From NCBI GenBank assembly GCA_028687935.1, contig JAQTZE010000006.1:62001-126000 (forward strand): DNA of 64,000 bases, written 5' to 3'. Shown in pieces: positions 19,180 through 28,673 of this stretch. Under the pieces are notes generated by a model. It made no database searches and was not told the DNA's origin. It worked only from the letters and a program-made list of their open reading frames with translations. Each line of letters opens with the position of its first letter. Positions within the stretch are counted from its first letter, which is position 1. The position numbers and the translations under genes were made by a program. The DNA comes from Sulfurimonas sp. (lineage in GTDB: Bacteria; Campylobacterota; Campylobacteria; Campylobacterales; Sulfurimonadaceae).

Positions 19180-19932
19180 ATGCGAATCGCTGCTTCTTTC
19201 CTTTTACTTGCTGCGTTTGTGAGTGCAGATGAAAATTACAAAGAACTCCCGACAAAACAGAGCTACTACGCTTCTATCACTTCGTGCAAAGAGTTAGGGA
19301 AAGAGTGGCGTTTACCTGAAATTTGGGAGCTCTTTTCGCTTCGTGGACAAAGCGCTGCGTTTGGAGTTGACAAACGCTACTGGTCGGCAACTTCACTCAG
19401 AGAAACACGCAAGCTCAACATCCATACAAGTTCGGATGAGAGCTATATCAAAAATGAAGAGTTCCCTGCCTTTGCATTTTATCTTCAAGACGGCGATGTC
19501 ACGCCTACACCAAAAGAGATAAACGCACATGCGCTTTGTATAAATCTTCCAAAAAAAGCACAAAGTGAACTCTACTTTATCTCCAGTGCAAACGCAGTGC
19601 AAGATTCACTCAATAATATCATCTGGGAACCGCTTGATCCTAAACAAAAAGCGAGTTATGAAGAGGCAAAAGATATCTGTGAGTTTAAAAAAGCGGATGG
19701 CAGATCATGGAGACTTCCAAGCGTGGATGAGCTCTATTCGATTGTAAACTATAACTATATCAAACCATCCCTAAACGCAGCTATCTTTTCTAAAATGCAA
19801 AACAAATACTACTGGAGTGATGATACATTCTCAGACAAAGATGCCTATGTCGTCGGCTTTAGTATCGGCAGTGTAGCGACAAGTCCAAAAGAAGAGCAGA
19901 GTTATTTTCGCTGTGTGAGTGACAAGGAGTAA
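19180..19932 (+). CDS. Exported DUF1566-type protein with two WRLP repeats
   Basis: A 250-residue protein with a signal peptide (RIAASFLLLAAFVSA). The mature part has two copies of a C-type-lectin-like DUF1566 unit. The first is CKELGKEWRLPEIWELFSL followed by YWSATS. The second is CEFKKADGRSWRLPSVDELYSIV followed by YYWSDD, ending YFRCVSDKE. Paired cysteines suggest disulfides in the periplasm. In other bacteria such domains bind ligands or sit in surface proteins, but no function can be assigned here. The start follows the ThiF-like gene stop by 2 bp. Confidence 0.8.
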   Translation: MRIAASFLLLAAFVSADENYKELPTKQSYYASITSCKELGKEWRLPEIWELFSLRGQSAAFGVDKRYWSATSLRETRKLNIHTSSDESYIKNEEFPAFAFYLQDGDVTPTPKEINAHALCINLPKKAQSELYFISSANAVQDSLNNIIWEPLDPKQKASYEEAKDICEFKKADGRSWRLPSVDELYSIVNYNYIKPSLNAAIFSKMQNKYYWSDDTFSDKDAYVVGFSIGSVATSPKEEQSYFRCVSDKE

Positions 19933-19935
19933 TCC

Positions 19936-20784
19936 CTATCGCTTCACAATTTTCATACCCAAAAGAGCCAATCCTCCAATAGATAATCCCACTAATAGTT
20001 CTCCAAGCAACGAAGGCATAAACGCAACTGCATCATGGATAAAATGAGCATTATGCACAAAGATACCGCCTGCGACTAAGAGCATTGCAAATGTTCCTAT
20101 AACAGTGAGTGCTTTGATGACTTTTGGAAGTCCCTGCACAAGAGCGTTGCCGATAAACTCGAGCACTCTGTTTTTTTGATCTGCAATTTCTATGAGTTTG
20201 AAACCAAAATCATCCATGCGTACGATCAAAGCCACAATACCATAAACGCCAACAGTCGCTAAAAGAGCAACGACACTCACAACCAACATCTGTATAGGAA
20301 GAGTCTGCTGGGCGACTGAACCTAGTGCGATGATAATAATCTCGATTGAGAGAATAAAATCTGTGAGTATGGCTGACTTTATCTTCTCTTTTTCGAGTTC
20401 CAAAATTGCCTCTTCACTCAAAGCCTCTTTTACTACTTTTGCATGTGCATGCGGATAAAAATACTCATAGATTTTCTCTGCTCCCTCATACGCGAGATAG
20501 ACACCGCCAAGCATCAAAATCGGGACAATACTCCAAGGTGCAAAGGCACTGAGTATAAACGCAAAGGGAAGAATGATAAGTTTGTTTTTAAAAGAGCCTT
20601 TGGAGATAGCCCATAAAACAGGAAGTTCTCTTGAAGAGGCAAAACCTGAAGCTTTTTGTGCGTTTACTGCGAGATCATCTCCGAGTATACCTGCAGTTTT
20701 TTTCGTAGCGACTTTACTCATTGCCGCGGCATCGTCTAGCAGTGCTGCTATATCATCAAAGACGGCAAAAAATCCACCTGTCAT
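19936..20784 (-). CDS. DUF808 (YedI-like) inner-membrane protein
   Basis: A 282-residue polytopic protein starting GFFAVFDDIAALLDDAAAMSKVATKKTAGILGDDLAVNA, the signature of the DUF808/YedI family. About six hydrophobic helices follow (near 75-105, 140-190, 225-275 among them). The function is unknown. It is convergent with the DUF1566 gene, with only 3 bp between stops. It does not appear to belong to a larger transcription unit. Confidence 0.9.
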   Translation of the reverse strand: MTGGFFAVFDDIAALLDDAAAMSKVATKKTAGILGDDLAVNAQKASGFASSRELPVLWAISKGSFKNKLIILPFAFILSAFAPWSIVPILMLGGVYLAYEGAEKIYEYFYPHAHAKVVKEALSEEAILELEKEKIKSAILTDFILSIEIIIIALGSVAQQTLPIQMLVVSVVALLATVGVYGIVALIVRMDDFGFKLIEIADQKNRVLEFIGNALVQGLPKVIKALTVIGTFAMLLVAGGIFVHNAHFIHDAVAFMPSLLGELLVGLSIGGLALLGMKIVKR

Positions 20785-20918
20785 TTTGTATCCTTTAGAA
20801 AAATAAATTGAGCTCTATTATATGTAAAATGAGGTTAGTTTGTTCTGTCGTGTGATTTTTTTAAGAAGAGAAGTTTCCAAAACGCAACTCCCGAAAGAGA
20901 GGCATTTTAGAAGAGTTT

Positions 20919-21488
20919 TTAAAGGGTAGAAATGTACTCCGAAAGAGTTTGGATCTGCGCATCACTTAATTTCGATGCTTGACCTTTCATCACGGATTTC
21001 ATCGCTCCGCCATATGTACCATCTTTATATCCATGAAGTGCTGCTGAAACTTTAGCAGCAGACCAAGCTGTGATTATCTGAGATTTTCCAAGGGCAGGTT
21101 TTTCACCTTTTTGACCATGACAACTTGCACAGGCTTTATATAAGTCTGCACCAGAGACATTAGTTGCAGAAGCAACAGTTTCTTCTACTTTTGTAGAGAC
21201 TTCAACTGCTGATTCTTTCACTTTTGCCACTGCTTCTTTTGTAGTCTCATCAGCAGTTTTTTGGATCTCTTCAACTACATTTTTTGTCTCTACTGTAGCT
21301 GCTTGCACTTCTTTTGTTGCTTCTTGGACAACAACTTCCGCTGCTTTAGTCGCTTCATCTACCTTGCTTGTAACAAGCTCAGTTTTTTCTGCGACAACGC
21401 TTTGAGTATCAACTGTATTTGTAGCTGCCTTATCTTCACCACATCCCAAAAGGAAGAGTGCAAGGACTGCTGAGAGAACTATTTTCAT
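20919..21488 (-). CDS. Lipoprotein with Ala/Glu/Val-rich linker and c-type cytochrome domain
   Basis: A 189-residue lipoprotein. MKIVLSAVLALFLLGC gives a lipobox with Cys16. Residues ~25-112 are a long Ala/Val/Glu/Thr-rich, probably helical stalk with no globular pattern. Residues ~113-189 are a small class I cytochrome c with CASCH (Cys120, Cys123, His124) and a later Met candidate near MKGQAS. It would be a membrane-tethered periplasmic electron carrier. It starts 2 bp after its paralogue's stop, and the two share the same signal sequence. The heme-binding part resembles cytochrome c-553 proteins. Confidence 0.88.
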   Translation of the reverse strand: MKIVLSAVLALFLLGCGEDKAATNTVDTQSVVAEKTELVTSKVDEATKAAEVVVQEATKEVQAATVETKNVVEEIQKTADETTKEAVAKVKESAVEVSTKVEETVASATNVSGADLYKACASCHGQKGEKPALGKSQIITAWSAAKVSAALHGYKDGTYGGAMKSVMKGQASKLSDAQIQTLSEYISTL

Positions 21489-21489
21489 A

Positions 21490-21816
21490 TTAGTTCTCTT
21501 GACTTGCTTTATCAGCTTCAACAGATACTGCCGCTGCATCTTCTACAACTTCAGTCACTACGCTGGTTGCTTCTTCTGCTACTGCGTTTGCTGCATCTTC
21601 AACAACTGCTGCTGCTTCTTCAGTTTTTTCTTCAACAACTACTGCTGCTTCTGCTGCTTTTTCTTCAACAACTACTGCTGCTTCTTCTGCTTTTGTTTCT
21701 ACTGCAGCGCTTTGTTCTACTGTAACACTTTCTGTTGTTTGTTCAGCTGTTGCTGCGTTGTCATTGCCACATCCGATTAGGAAAAGTGCAACTGCGATTG
21801 ATAGTACTATTTTCAT
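21490..21816 (-). CDS. Ala/Val/Glu-repeat lipoprotein, paralogue of the next cytochrome's N terminus
   Basis: A 108-residue lipoprotein starting MKIVLSIAVALFLIGC (Cys16), nearly the same signal as the downstream cytochrome lipoprotein. The mature part is built of approximate 11-residue units such as EEAAVVVEEKA, EAAVVVEEKTE and EAAAVVEDAAN, giving a charged amphipathic rod. There is no enzymatic domain. I placed the start at the second ATG (21816), with AAAGG 8 nt upstream. TACAAT is a likely -10 box at 21845-21850. First gene of a two-gene unit with the cytochrome; it may be a truncated copy of it. Confidence 0.8.
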   Translation of the reverse strand: MKIVLSIAVALFLIGCGNDNAATAEQTTESVTVEQSAAVETKAEEAAVVVEEKAAEAAVVVEEKTEEAAAVVEDAANAVAEEATSVVTEVVEDAAAVSVEADKASQEN

Positions 21817-21939
21817 TTGGTTCATCCTTTAATTTGAATTGCGAATTGTACAACATTTTTCACTTCTTGCAGTTATAATCGAAAAATTAATTAATCAATT
21901 TTAGATATAATTGCCCCATTTAAACAAAGCGAAAACTTT

Positions 21940-23079
21940 ATGAATTTTGAACCCTATCCATTTGAAAAACTCACCTCTTTACTCCAAAATATTGAAGTAA
22001 CAAAAAAATATGAACCAATCGCACTCACTATTGGAGAGCCACAGTTCCAGACACCTGCGTTTATCCAAAAGGCGCTTTGTGATAACGCTGCACTTTTGCA
22101 AAAATATCCAAAGACTGCGGGCGAAGAGAGTCTTATAAAATCACAACTAGATTTTATCGCCAAAAGATTTCACACACAACTCAAGCCTTCTGAGCTTATC
22201 CCTACTTTTGGGACACGTGAAGTACTTTTCAACTTTCCGCAGTTCTTGCTTTTTGATATCAAAGAGCCGGTGATGGCCTACACAAATCCTTTTTATCAGA
22301 TTTATGAAGGTGCGGCTATCGCTTCTCGTGCAAAAGTTATCCATCTCAACCTCACAGAGGCAAACAGCTTCAAGCCTGAGATAGCTGAAACGCAGCTTGC
22401 AACATGTGACCTTGTTATACTTAACTTCCCAAATAACCCTACTTCGAGTGTTTTGAGCATTGAAGAGTTGGCTGTGTGGGTCAAACTTGCACTCAAGCAT
22501 GATTTTGTTTTGCTCAATGACGAATGCTACAGTGAAATTTATACAGATCAGCCTATTCCATCACTTTTGGAAGCTTCCACTTTTGCAGGAAATAGCAACT
22601 TTAAAAATGTCATCGTGATCAACTCTATCTCCAAACGCTCATCAGCTCCAGGGCTTCGTTCAGGTTTTATAGCAGGTGATGCAGCGATACTCTCAGAATA
22701 TATAAAGTATAGAACTTACATCGGTTGTGCCTCGCCGCTTCCGCTTCAAAGTGCAGCTGCCGCTGCTTGGAGTGATGAAGCGCATGTTGCTGCTTCGCGC
22801 GAGATTTACAAAGAGAACTTCGTCCTTGCAAAAGAGATACTAGGCATTGAGATGCCAGAAGCGACCTTTTACATCTGGCTCAAAGTAGCAGATGCCCTTG
22901 CGTTTACGCAAAAGCTTTATAAAGAGTACAATGTAAAAGTACTCCCAGGCGAATACCTCGCACGAGAAAATGCAGATGGAGAAAACCCAGGGAAAGGCTT
23001 TGTGCGCATAGCGCTCGTAGAAAATCCTCAAATAACTAAAGAAGCGCTCATGCGTATTAAGGAGTGTTTAGGTGAGTAA
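21940..23079 (+). CDS. Class I aminotransferase, probably succinyldiaminopimelate transaminase
   Basis: A 379-residue fold-type I PLP aminotransferase. The PLP lysine is in SISKRSSAPGLRSGF (about K232). NFPNNPTS and NDECYSEIY carry the other cofactor contacts, and FVRIALV near the end holds the carboxylate-binding Arg. The overall pattern fits DapC-type enzymes, which act in lysine/diaminopimelate synthesis, and murC nearby fits a wall-precursor context. Substrate specificity is inference. A TATAAT lies at 21906-21911. It overlaps the next gene by 8 bp. Confidence 0.85.
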   Translation: MNFEPYPFEKLTSLLQNIEVTKKYEPIALTIGEPQFQTPAFIQKALCDNAALLQKYPKTAGEESLIKSQLDFIAKRFHTQLKPSELIPTFGTREVLFNFPQFLLFDIKEPVMAYTNPFYQIYEGAAIASRAKVIHLNLTEANSFKPEIAETQLATCDLVILNFPNNPTSSVLSIEELAVWVKLALKHDFVLLNDECYSEIYTDQPIPSLLEASTFAGNSNFKNVIVINSISKRSSAPGLRSGFIAGDAAILSEYIKYRTYIGCASPLPLQSAAAAAWSDEAHVAASREIYKENFVLAKEILGIEMPEATFYIWLKVADALAFTQKLYKEYNVKVLPGEYLARENADGENPGKGFVRIALVENPQITKEALMRIKECLGE

Positions 23080-23575
23080 AATAGAAGAACTAAAAGCAGA
23101 AGTCTTAAAAGCACAACAAAACGCAGATATAGCATCTTTGTATATCCTCGAAGAAAAAGCACATGAGCTCTTTGATGAAGAGCAGTTGCATGCTTTTTAT
23201 GCCAATATACTTGACCTAGCACTCGAGCGTCTCACAGAGACACTTGAAGTCCACCGAGTGATGGATATGAATGAAGTGCAGGATTTTGCAACACTTCGCG
23301 CACTTTATGAGTATGCGATAGAACACTACAGTGCGGATAAACGCAAGGATGCAAGTGCTCTTTTTGAGGTTCTCAGCGGACTTAGCAATGACAAAAAGTT
23401 CTCAAACGCACTCAAATTTCACTGGCAAGCTTCTGCTGAAGATCTCTCTTTTGATGATTTTCTTGACAAAATTGCAGATATCGATGCAACTCAAAACGCA
23501 GGTACTTTTTATATAAGCTGCTTTAGTAAAGAGGCACAAAAATTGCTAGATAACTCCCAAGAAAAGGGAGAATAG
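23072..23575 (+). CDS. Conserved hypothetical protein upstream of murC
   Basis: A 167-residue acidic, mainly helical soluble protein starting at a GTG with AAGGAG upstream, overlapping the aminotransferase by 8 bp and ending 4 bp before murC. No motif is recognisable. The tight packing between a DapC-like gene and murC suggests one operon, but not a specific role. Confidence 0.75.
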   Translation: MSKIEELKAEVLKAQQNADIASLYILEEKAHELFDEEQLHAFYANILDLALERLTETLEVHRVMDMNEVQDFATLRALYEYAIEHYSADKRKDASALFEVLSGLSNDKKFSNALKFHWQASAEDLSFDDFLDKIADIDATQNAGTFYISCFSKEAQKLLDNSQEKGE

Positions 23576-23579
23576 CACT

Positions 23580-24893
23580 ATGAAGATTCATTTTATCGGT
23601 ATCGGTGGCATAGGTATTTCAGGTCTTGCACAGTATATGCATTTTAAAGGGCATGAGATCAGCGGTTCAGATATTTCTGAGAGTCTTATCGTCAAAAAAC
23701 TCCGTTCACTTGGCATCAAAGTAAGTGTTCCCCACACCTATGAAGCCATCACTGACCAAGAGCTTGTTGTACACTCCGCTATCATCCGTCCTGACAATCC
23801 CGAGATAATCGCGGCAAAAGAGAAAGGGATAGAAGTCCTCGCTCGTCGTGAAGCACTCCTCAAAATCCTTGATGACAAAAAAGTCTACTCAGTCGCAGGC
23901 GCACATGGAAAAAGTACGACAACTGCTATCCTCACCGCAATCATGGACGGCTCAGCTATTATCGGTGCAGAGTCCAAATCTTTTGGCTCAAATGTCCGTT
24001 ACAATGCACAGAGTGACATCATGCTCTTTGAAGCAGATGAGAGTGATGGAAGTTTTCTCAACTCCAACCCACACTGCGCTATCGTCATAAACGCAGAGCC
24101 TGAGCATATGGAATATTACGATTACAACTTTGACAGTTTTTATAACTCTTACAAAACTTTCATAAAATCTGCCCCTTGCCGCGTTTTAAATGCAGAAGAT
24201 AGTTTTTTATCCACGCTTATCGGTGAAGTGGATGCGCAGTGGCTCTACCCAAGCAAAGATATCAAAAACATCGAATATATTCTTATCAACAACGAACCGC
24301 ACACCCGTTTTGATTTTAAAGATTTGGGCACTTTTGATGTTTGGGGCTTCGGAGAACATATCGCACTTGACGCGGCACTGGCTATTCTTGCAGCAAAAGA
24401 GTCTATGGATATCGAGACAATCCGCACAAATATCCTTGCGTTTAAGGGCATCAAAAAACGTTTTGATATCGTAAGTCTTGAAGATAACAACATCATTATC
24501 GATGACTACGGTCACCATCCAACTGAAATACGTGCGACATTTAAAGCCGTCAAAGAGTACGCTTCACTCAAAGGCATAGAGAAGATTAGCGTCATCTGGC
24601 AGCCACACAAATATTCTCGCACTATAGATAATCTTGATGCGTTTATCACCTGTTTTGAAGGTGCAGTTGAGCTTATCATCCTCCCTGTTTGGGCGGCTGG
24701 CGAGATGCCACGAGAGATCAACTTTTTAGAAGATTTTAAAGGATACAACCTTACTATGGCAGACAGAATCCACAGACTCGAAAACAGAGTTACACTTATC
24801 AAAGATAAGCAAGAACTTCGCGTTTTAGAAAAAGGGATGATTGTGAGCTTTGGGGCTGGTGATATCACCTATCAAATACGAGGATTAGCATAA
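23580..24893 (+). CDS. murC: UDP-N-acetylmuramate--L-alanine ligase
   Basis: A 437-residue ATP-dependent ligase adding L-Ala to UDP-MurNAc in cytoplasmic peptidoglycan synthesis. The N-terminal IGIGGIGISGLAQ is the UDP-binding loop. The ATP loop GAHGKSTTT begins at about 107, FEADESDGSF is the metal-binding stretch, and DDYGHHPTEIRAT is the MurC-specific motif. Length is slightly short, as is common in this phylum. Its TAA overlaps the ATG of the next gene. Confidence 0.97.
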   Translation: MKIHFIGIGGIGISGLAQYMHFKGHEISGSDISESLIVKKLRSLGIKVSVPHTYEAITDQELVVHSAIIRPDNPEIIAAKEKGIEVLARREALLKILDDKKVYSVAGAHGKSTTTAILTAIMDGSAIIGAESKSFGSNVRYNAQSDIMLFEADESDGSFLNSNPHCAIVINAEPEHMEYYDYNFDSFYNSYKTFIKSAPCRVLNAEDSFLSTLIGEVDAQWLYPSKDIKNIEYILINNEPHTRFDFKDLGTFDVWGFGEHIALDAALAILAAKESMDIETIRTNILAFKGIKKRFDIVSLEDNNIIIDDYGHHPTEIRATFKAVKEYASLKGIEKISVIWQPHKYSRTIDNLDAFITCFEGAVELIILPVWAAGEMPREINFLEDFKGYNLTMADRIHRLENRVTLIKDKQELRVLEKGMIVSFGAGDITYQIRGLA

Positions 24894-25222
24894 TGGCTTA
24901 TATCGCTGGACTCATCATACTCGGCTTATTTTTTGCCGTTATGCACTATTTTACAGAGCTTACAAAATCGCAAAAAGCTACTGCAACAGGAGTTATTCTC
25001 ACGATAATCCTCTTAGCCATTGCCTATAACGCATACACAGAGTCCAAACAAGAAAAAATGATGCAAGTCGTAGTCAAATACAACCAAGGCAAAACGATCA
25101 TTTGTAAGGGCATAGATGTCAACAATACAAACTACTCTTTGAGCATCGGTACATACACTTTCATAGGGCTTGAAAAAACGCCAAACTATGGACAGATGAT
25201 AAGCGCATCAACTTGCGAATAG
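24893..25222 (+). CDS. Small two-helix membrane protein of unknown function
   Basis: A 109-residue protein with two N-terminal hydrophobic helices (about 3-20 and 32-48) and a ~60-residue soluble tail with two cysteines (IICKG and STCE), probably periplasmic. It overlaps murC by one base and mutS2 by 10 bp, so it sits in a tightly coupled unit. I recognise no family. Confidence 0.75.
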   Translation: MAYIAGLIILGLFFAVMHYFTELTKSQKATATGVILTIILLAIAYNAYTESKQEKMMQVVVKYNQGKTIICKGIDVNNTNYSLSIGTYTFIGLEKTPNYGQMISASTCE

Positions 25223-27441
25223 AGCCTTCTAAAAGTAAGATAGAGGTGCTTATCGAGCAACTCGACTTACATGAGCATATCGGACAATTCAAAAGCTTTT
25301 TTGCACGCGGTGACGAGCTCTATATCGAGGGCGATCAGGAGCTGCATTTTCGCTATATCCAAGCGCTTGATAAGATAGAGTTCAATGCTCCTCCAAAAGT
25401 GGGCGACTTTAGCACTATCAAACTTCACCTCCTCAAACGCGGCGTTTTAAACTTTGAACAAATCTTTGAAATCGTAAAAGTTGTGCGTTATTTCCGCTAC
25501 TTCAAAAACCGTCAACTCGATGGCATCATCGGTGAGTGGATGAGTAAATTTCTCATTGATGAGAAGTTCTTTGAAGTAGAAAAATACTTCACAAATGACG
25601 GAAAATTTGAAGAAAATCTCGACCAGCAACTCTTTGGTCTGAGTGCTCGCATCAAAGAGCACAAAACAAATATGAGCGGCTCACTCAGACGTATGATGTC
25701 CAACCCAAAACTCAGCGCCTACCTCGTCGATACACAGGTACACTTTATCAATGATGAAGAGTGTCTGCTTGTGCGTGGAGGCTTTAACCATGTCCTCAAA
25801 GGGGCTGTTATTGGTCGCAGTACAGGTGGATTTTTCTATGTCTCACCTGATATCATCCTCAAAACAAAAGAGATGATACGCTACATCGAGCAAGAGCGAG
25901 AAGCTATCTTTTACTCGTATGCAAAAGATTTTTCTCTCAAACTCGCAGAGCTTCAGGGCTTTATCAACTTTGTAGATAAAGAGTTCACCAAGTTTGACAA
26001 CTACCAAGCTCGCGTTTTGTTTGCCAGAGCCAAAAACTATCAGCTCATCAAATCAAAAAATGATACAAAAATACATATCGAGGACTTTTATCACCCTGCT
26101 CTGCATAATGCAAAACCTATCAGTGTGGATTTTTCCAAAAATATCCTCATGATAACAGGTGTAAACGCGGGTGGAAAAACGATGCTTCTCAAGTCTATCC
26201 TCGCCTCTGCGTTTATGGCAAAATATATCATCCCTATGCGTATCAACGAGTCAAAATCGCACATCGGTTCTTTTAAAAGTATCCTCGCTATCATCGATGA
26301 TCCTCAAAATGTCAAAAATGATATCTCCACTTTTGCCGGACGGATGCAGGAATTTTCTCGTATATTTGAGTACAAATCCGCACTTGTTGGCGTCGATGAG
26401 ATAGAACTCGGAACGGATAGTGACGAAGCTGCAGCACTCTTTAAAGTTATCCTCGATGATCTCATCAAACGCGGACAAAAAGTCGTCGTCACAACCCACC
26501 ACAAACGCCTCGCAGCACTTATGGCAGACCGTGAAGATGTGGAGCTCATGGCAGCTATCTATGATGAAGAGCAGCGTATGCCGACTTATGAGTTTATGCA
26601 CGGCATCATCGGAAAGAGTTACGCTTTTGAGACGGCAAGCCGCTACGGCATCTCAAACGCAATCGTCAACGAAGCAAAAGTCGTCTATGGAGACAACTCC
26701 CAAAAACTTAATCTTCTCATCGAACGCGGTTCACAACTCGAACGAGAACTCAAACAAAAACATAGAGTCGTTGATGAAAGACTTGAAGATTTACGACTCA
26801 AAGAACTCAACCTCAAAGAGCAAAGAGAAAAGTTAGAAAAAGAGATAGATGCACAAAAATCTGCCCTCAAGCGCAGCTATGATGAAGCGATTAAAGAGGC
26901 AAAAGAAGCGGCAAAGGCGGGAGATACGCAGGCAATACACAGAGCTATGAATAAGGCAAATCAGAAACTTCCAAGCGCAAAAGAAAAAGAACCTGAAGTA
27001 CAACATATTCAGAAATTTGTCGTTGGTGACAAGGTCAAGTATCACTCTCAAAAAGGGATTATTATCTCGATGAAAGATGATAAAGAAGCTATCATTGAAG
27101 TCGATGGAATGCGTGTTCGGGTGAAGACAAAACAGCTCAAACTCTCACATTCCACTCCGCCAAAACCAAAAACAAACATCAAAGTCAGCGTAGAAAAAAG
27201 AGCCGGACTCAAGTGCGACCTCCACGGTCTTCGCGCGGATGAAGCCTGCGAAGTACTCGATAAATTCCTCAGCGACGCACTACTCAACGGCTGGGATGAA
27301 GTGATAGTCTATCACGGCATAGGCACAGGAAAGCTCTCCTACGCCGTAAAAAACTTCCTCACAGAACACCCAAAAGTCAAAAAATTTGAAGATGCCCCAC
27401 AACATATGGGCGGCTTTGGTGCGAAAATTGTCACACTCTAA
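25213..27441 (+). CDS. mutS2: MutS2-type DNA-binding ATPase/endonuclease
   Basis: A 742-residue protein lacking the mismatch-recognition domain of MutS, as expected for MutS2. Order: helical lever/clamp region (~1-300); ABC-type ATPase with Walker A GVNAGGKT at about 316-323, Walker B-like LVGVDEIELGTD and VVTTHHKRL; a long Lys/Glu-rich coiled coil (~500-590); and a C-terminal Smr nuclease domain (~670-742) with LDLHGLR-like CDLHGLRADEA and GIGTGKL. It suppresses homologous recombination or acts in ribosome rescue in other species. It starts with TTG at 25213 inside the preceding gene. Confidence 0.95.
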   Translation: MRIEPSKSKIEVLIEQLDLHEHIGQFKSFFARGDELYIEGDQELHFRYIQALDKIEFNAPPKVGDFSTIKLHLLKRGVLNFEQIFEIVKVVRYFRYFKNRQLDGIIGEWMSKFLIDEKFFEVEKYFTNDGKFEENLDQQLFGLSARIKEHKTNMSGSLRRMMSNPKLSAYLVDTQVHFINDEECLLVRGGFNHVLKGAVIGRSTGGFFYVSPDIILKTKEMIRYIEQEREAIFYSYAKDFSLKLAELQGFINFVDKEFTKFDNYQARVLFARAKNYQLIKSKNDTKIHIEDFYHPALHNAKPISVDFSKNILMITGVNAGGKTMLLKSILASAFMAKYIIPMRINESKSHIGSFKSILAIIDDPQNVKNDISTFAGRMQEFSRIFEYKSALVGVDEIELGTDSDEAAALFKVILDDLIKRGQKVVVTTHHKRLAALMADREDVELMAAIYDEEQRMPTYEFMHGIIGKSYAFETASRYGISNAIVNEAKVVYGDNSQKLNLLIERGSQLERELKQKHRVVDERLEDLRLKELNLKEQREKLEKEIDAQKSALKRSYDEAIKEAKEAAKAGDTQAIHRAMNKANQKLPSAKEKEPEVQHIQKFVVGDKVKYHSQKGIIISMKDDKEAIIEVDGMRVRVKTKQLKLSHSTPPKPKTNIKVSVEKRAGLKCDLHGLRADEACEVLDKFLSDALLNGWDEVIVYHGIGTGKLSYAVKNFLTEHPKVKKFEDAPQHMGGFGAKIVTL

Positions 27442-27442
27442 A

Positions 27443-28636
27443 ATGCCAAAAAATATAGCTATTATCGGTGGTGGGGCTTCGGGGCTTTTGTCTGCAATTT
27501 TGTGTGCAAAAGCGGGTGCTCATGTAGATGTTTTTGAGCAAAACGCAAGATGTGGTAAAAAAATATTGGTCTCTGGAAACGGGCGCTGTAATATCTCCAA
27601 CAAAAACCTCAGCCAAGATGACTTCTTTGGAGAAAATCCCTCTTTTGTTGCGTTTGGGCTCAAGGAGTTTGGCTTTGATGCATTTGAGCGTTTTGTAAAC
27701 GCAATGGGCTTATTATTAGAAACCAAAGAAGACGGCAGAGCCTATCCTCTGAGTAATGAAGCAAAATCAGTTGTGAAGATTTTTGAGAGTTATGCCCAAA
27801 CACTCGGTGTGAACTTTAATCTCGATACAAAAATAGTAAATATAGAAGAGCTTTCTCAAAAATATGATGCAACTATCATAGCAACTGGTTCTGAGGCTGC
27901 AAGTCATCTTGGAGGAAACCCAGACGGCTATGCATTTGCTCAAGCTTTTGGACACACCATCATCCCGACCTATCCTTCGCTTGTACAACTCCATCTAAAC
28001 TCTAGCTTGCCAAATAGGATGTCAGGAGCAAAACTAAACGCAGAAGTGACACTTTTATGTAATAATAAAAAAGAGTTAAGCTCCAGCGGTGATCTTCTCT
28101 TTACAAACTACGGCGTTTCGGGTTTTGCTATCCTTGATCTCTCACAAAGAGCGAGTGTGGCACTTATGAACTATGAAGCTGTGGATATTTCACTCAACCT
28201 GCTTCCATCCTTTAACGCTCAAAAACTGGCAATGCATATCCAAAAGATGGGTGAGACTTTGCCCGAGCTCACTATACTAGATATTCTCTCAGGACTCATT
28301 CCTCTTAAAATCGCACAGATATTGCTCGAAGATGCCGCAATACCTCACGCAACAAACGCAGCTGACATCCACACAAAACTTGCCAAAAAAATAGCAAACC
28401 TGATGTTAAACTGGCGTTTTGAAGTGAGTGATACACATGGATTTCGACACGCTGAAGTTAGCGGCGGCGGTGTCAATACACTTGAAGTCAATCCAAAAAC
28501 AATGGAGTCACTATTACATAAAAATATCTATTTCTGTGGAGAAGTCTTGGACGTTGTCGGTCGCCGTGGTGGCTACAACTTCGCATGGGCATGGGCAAGT
28601 GCCTATCTTGCCTCTCGTGATATAACACAAGCGTAG
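27443..28636 (+). CDS. HI0933-type FAD-dependent oxidoreductase
   Basis: A 397-residue flavoprotein starting IAIIGGGASGLLSAI (dinucleotide-binding GxGxxG), followed by the family marks GKKILVSGNGRCNISN, GRAYPLSNEAKSV and a C-terminal CGEVLDVVGRRGGYNFAWAWASA. These define the BaiN/HI0933 group of NAD(P)/FAD proteins, whose reactions are mostly unknown. The start at 27443 lies 1 bp after the mutS2 stop. Confidence 0.92.
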   Translation: MPKNIAIIGGGASGLLSAILCAKAGAHVDVFEQNARCGKKILVSGNGRCNISNKNLSQDDFFGENPSFVAFGLKEFGFDAFERFVNAMGLLLETKEDGRAYPLSNEAKSVVKIFESYAQTLGVNFNLDTKIVNIEELSQKYDATIIATGSEAASHLGGNPDGYAFAQAFGHTIIPTYPSLVQLHLNSSLPNRMSGAKLNAEVTLLCNNKKELSSSGDLLFTNYGVSGFAILDLSQRASVALMNYEAVDISLNLLPSFNAQKLAMHIQKMGETLPELTILDILSGLIPLKIAQILLEDAAIPHATNAADIHTKLAKKIANLMLNWRFEVSDTHGFRHAEVSGGGVNTLEVNPKTMESLLHKNIYFCGEVLDVVGRRGGYNFAWAWASAYLASRDITQA

Positions 28637-28673
28637 ATAAATACTTGGAAAATTCGAAGCTCTAATTACTGCG

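Noticed and set aside
21499..21780. Cys/Phe/Leu-rich open frames on the plus strand
   Set aside because: They are the antisense of the Ala/Val/Glu repeats of the minus-strand lipoprotein, which has a lipobox and a ribosome-binding site.
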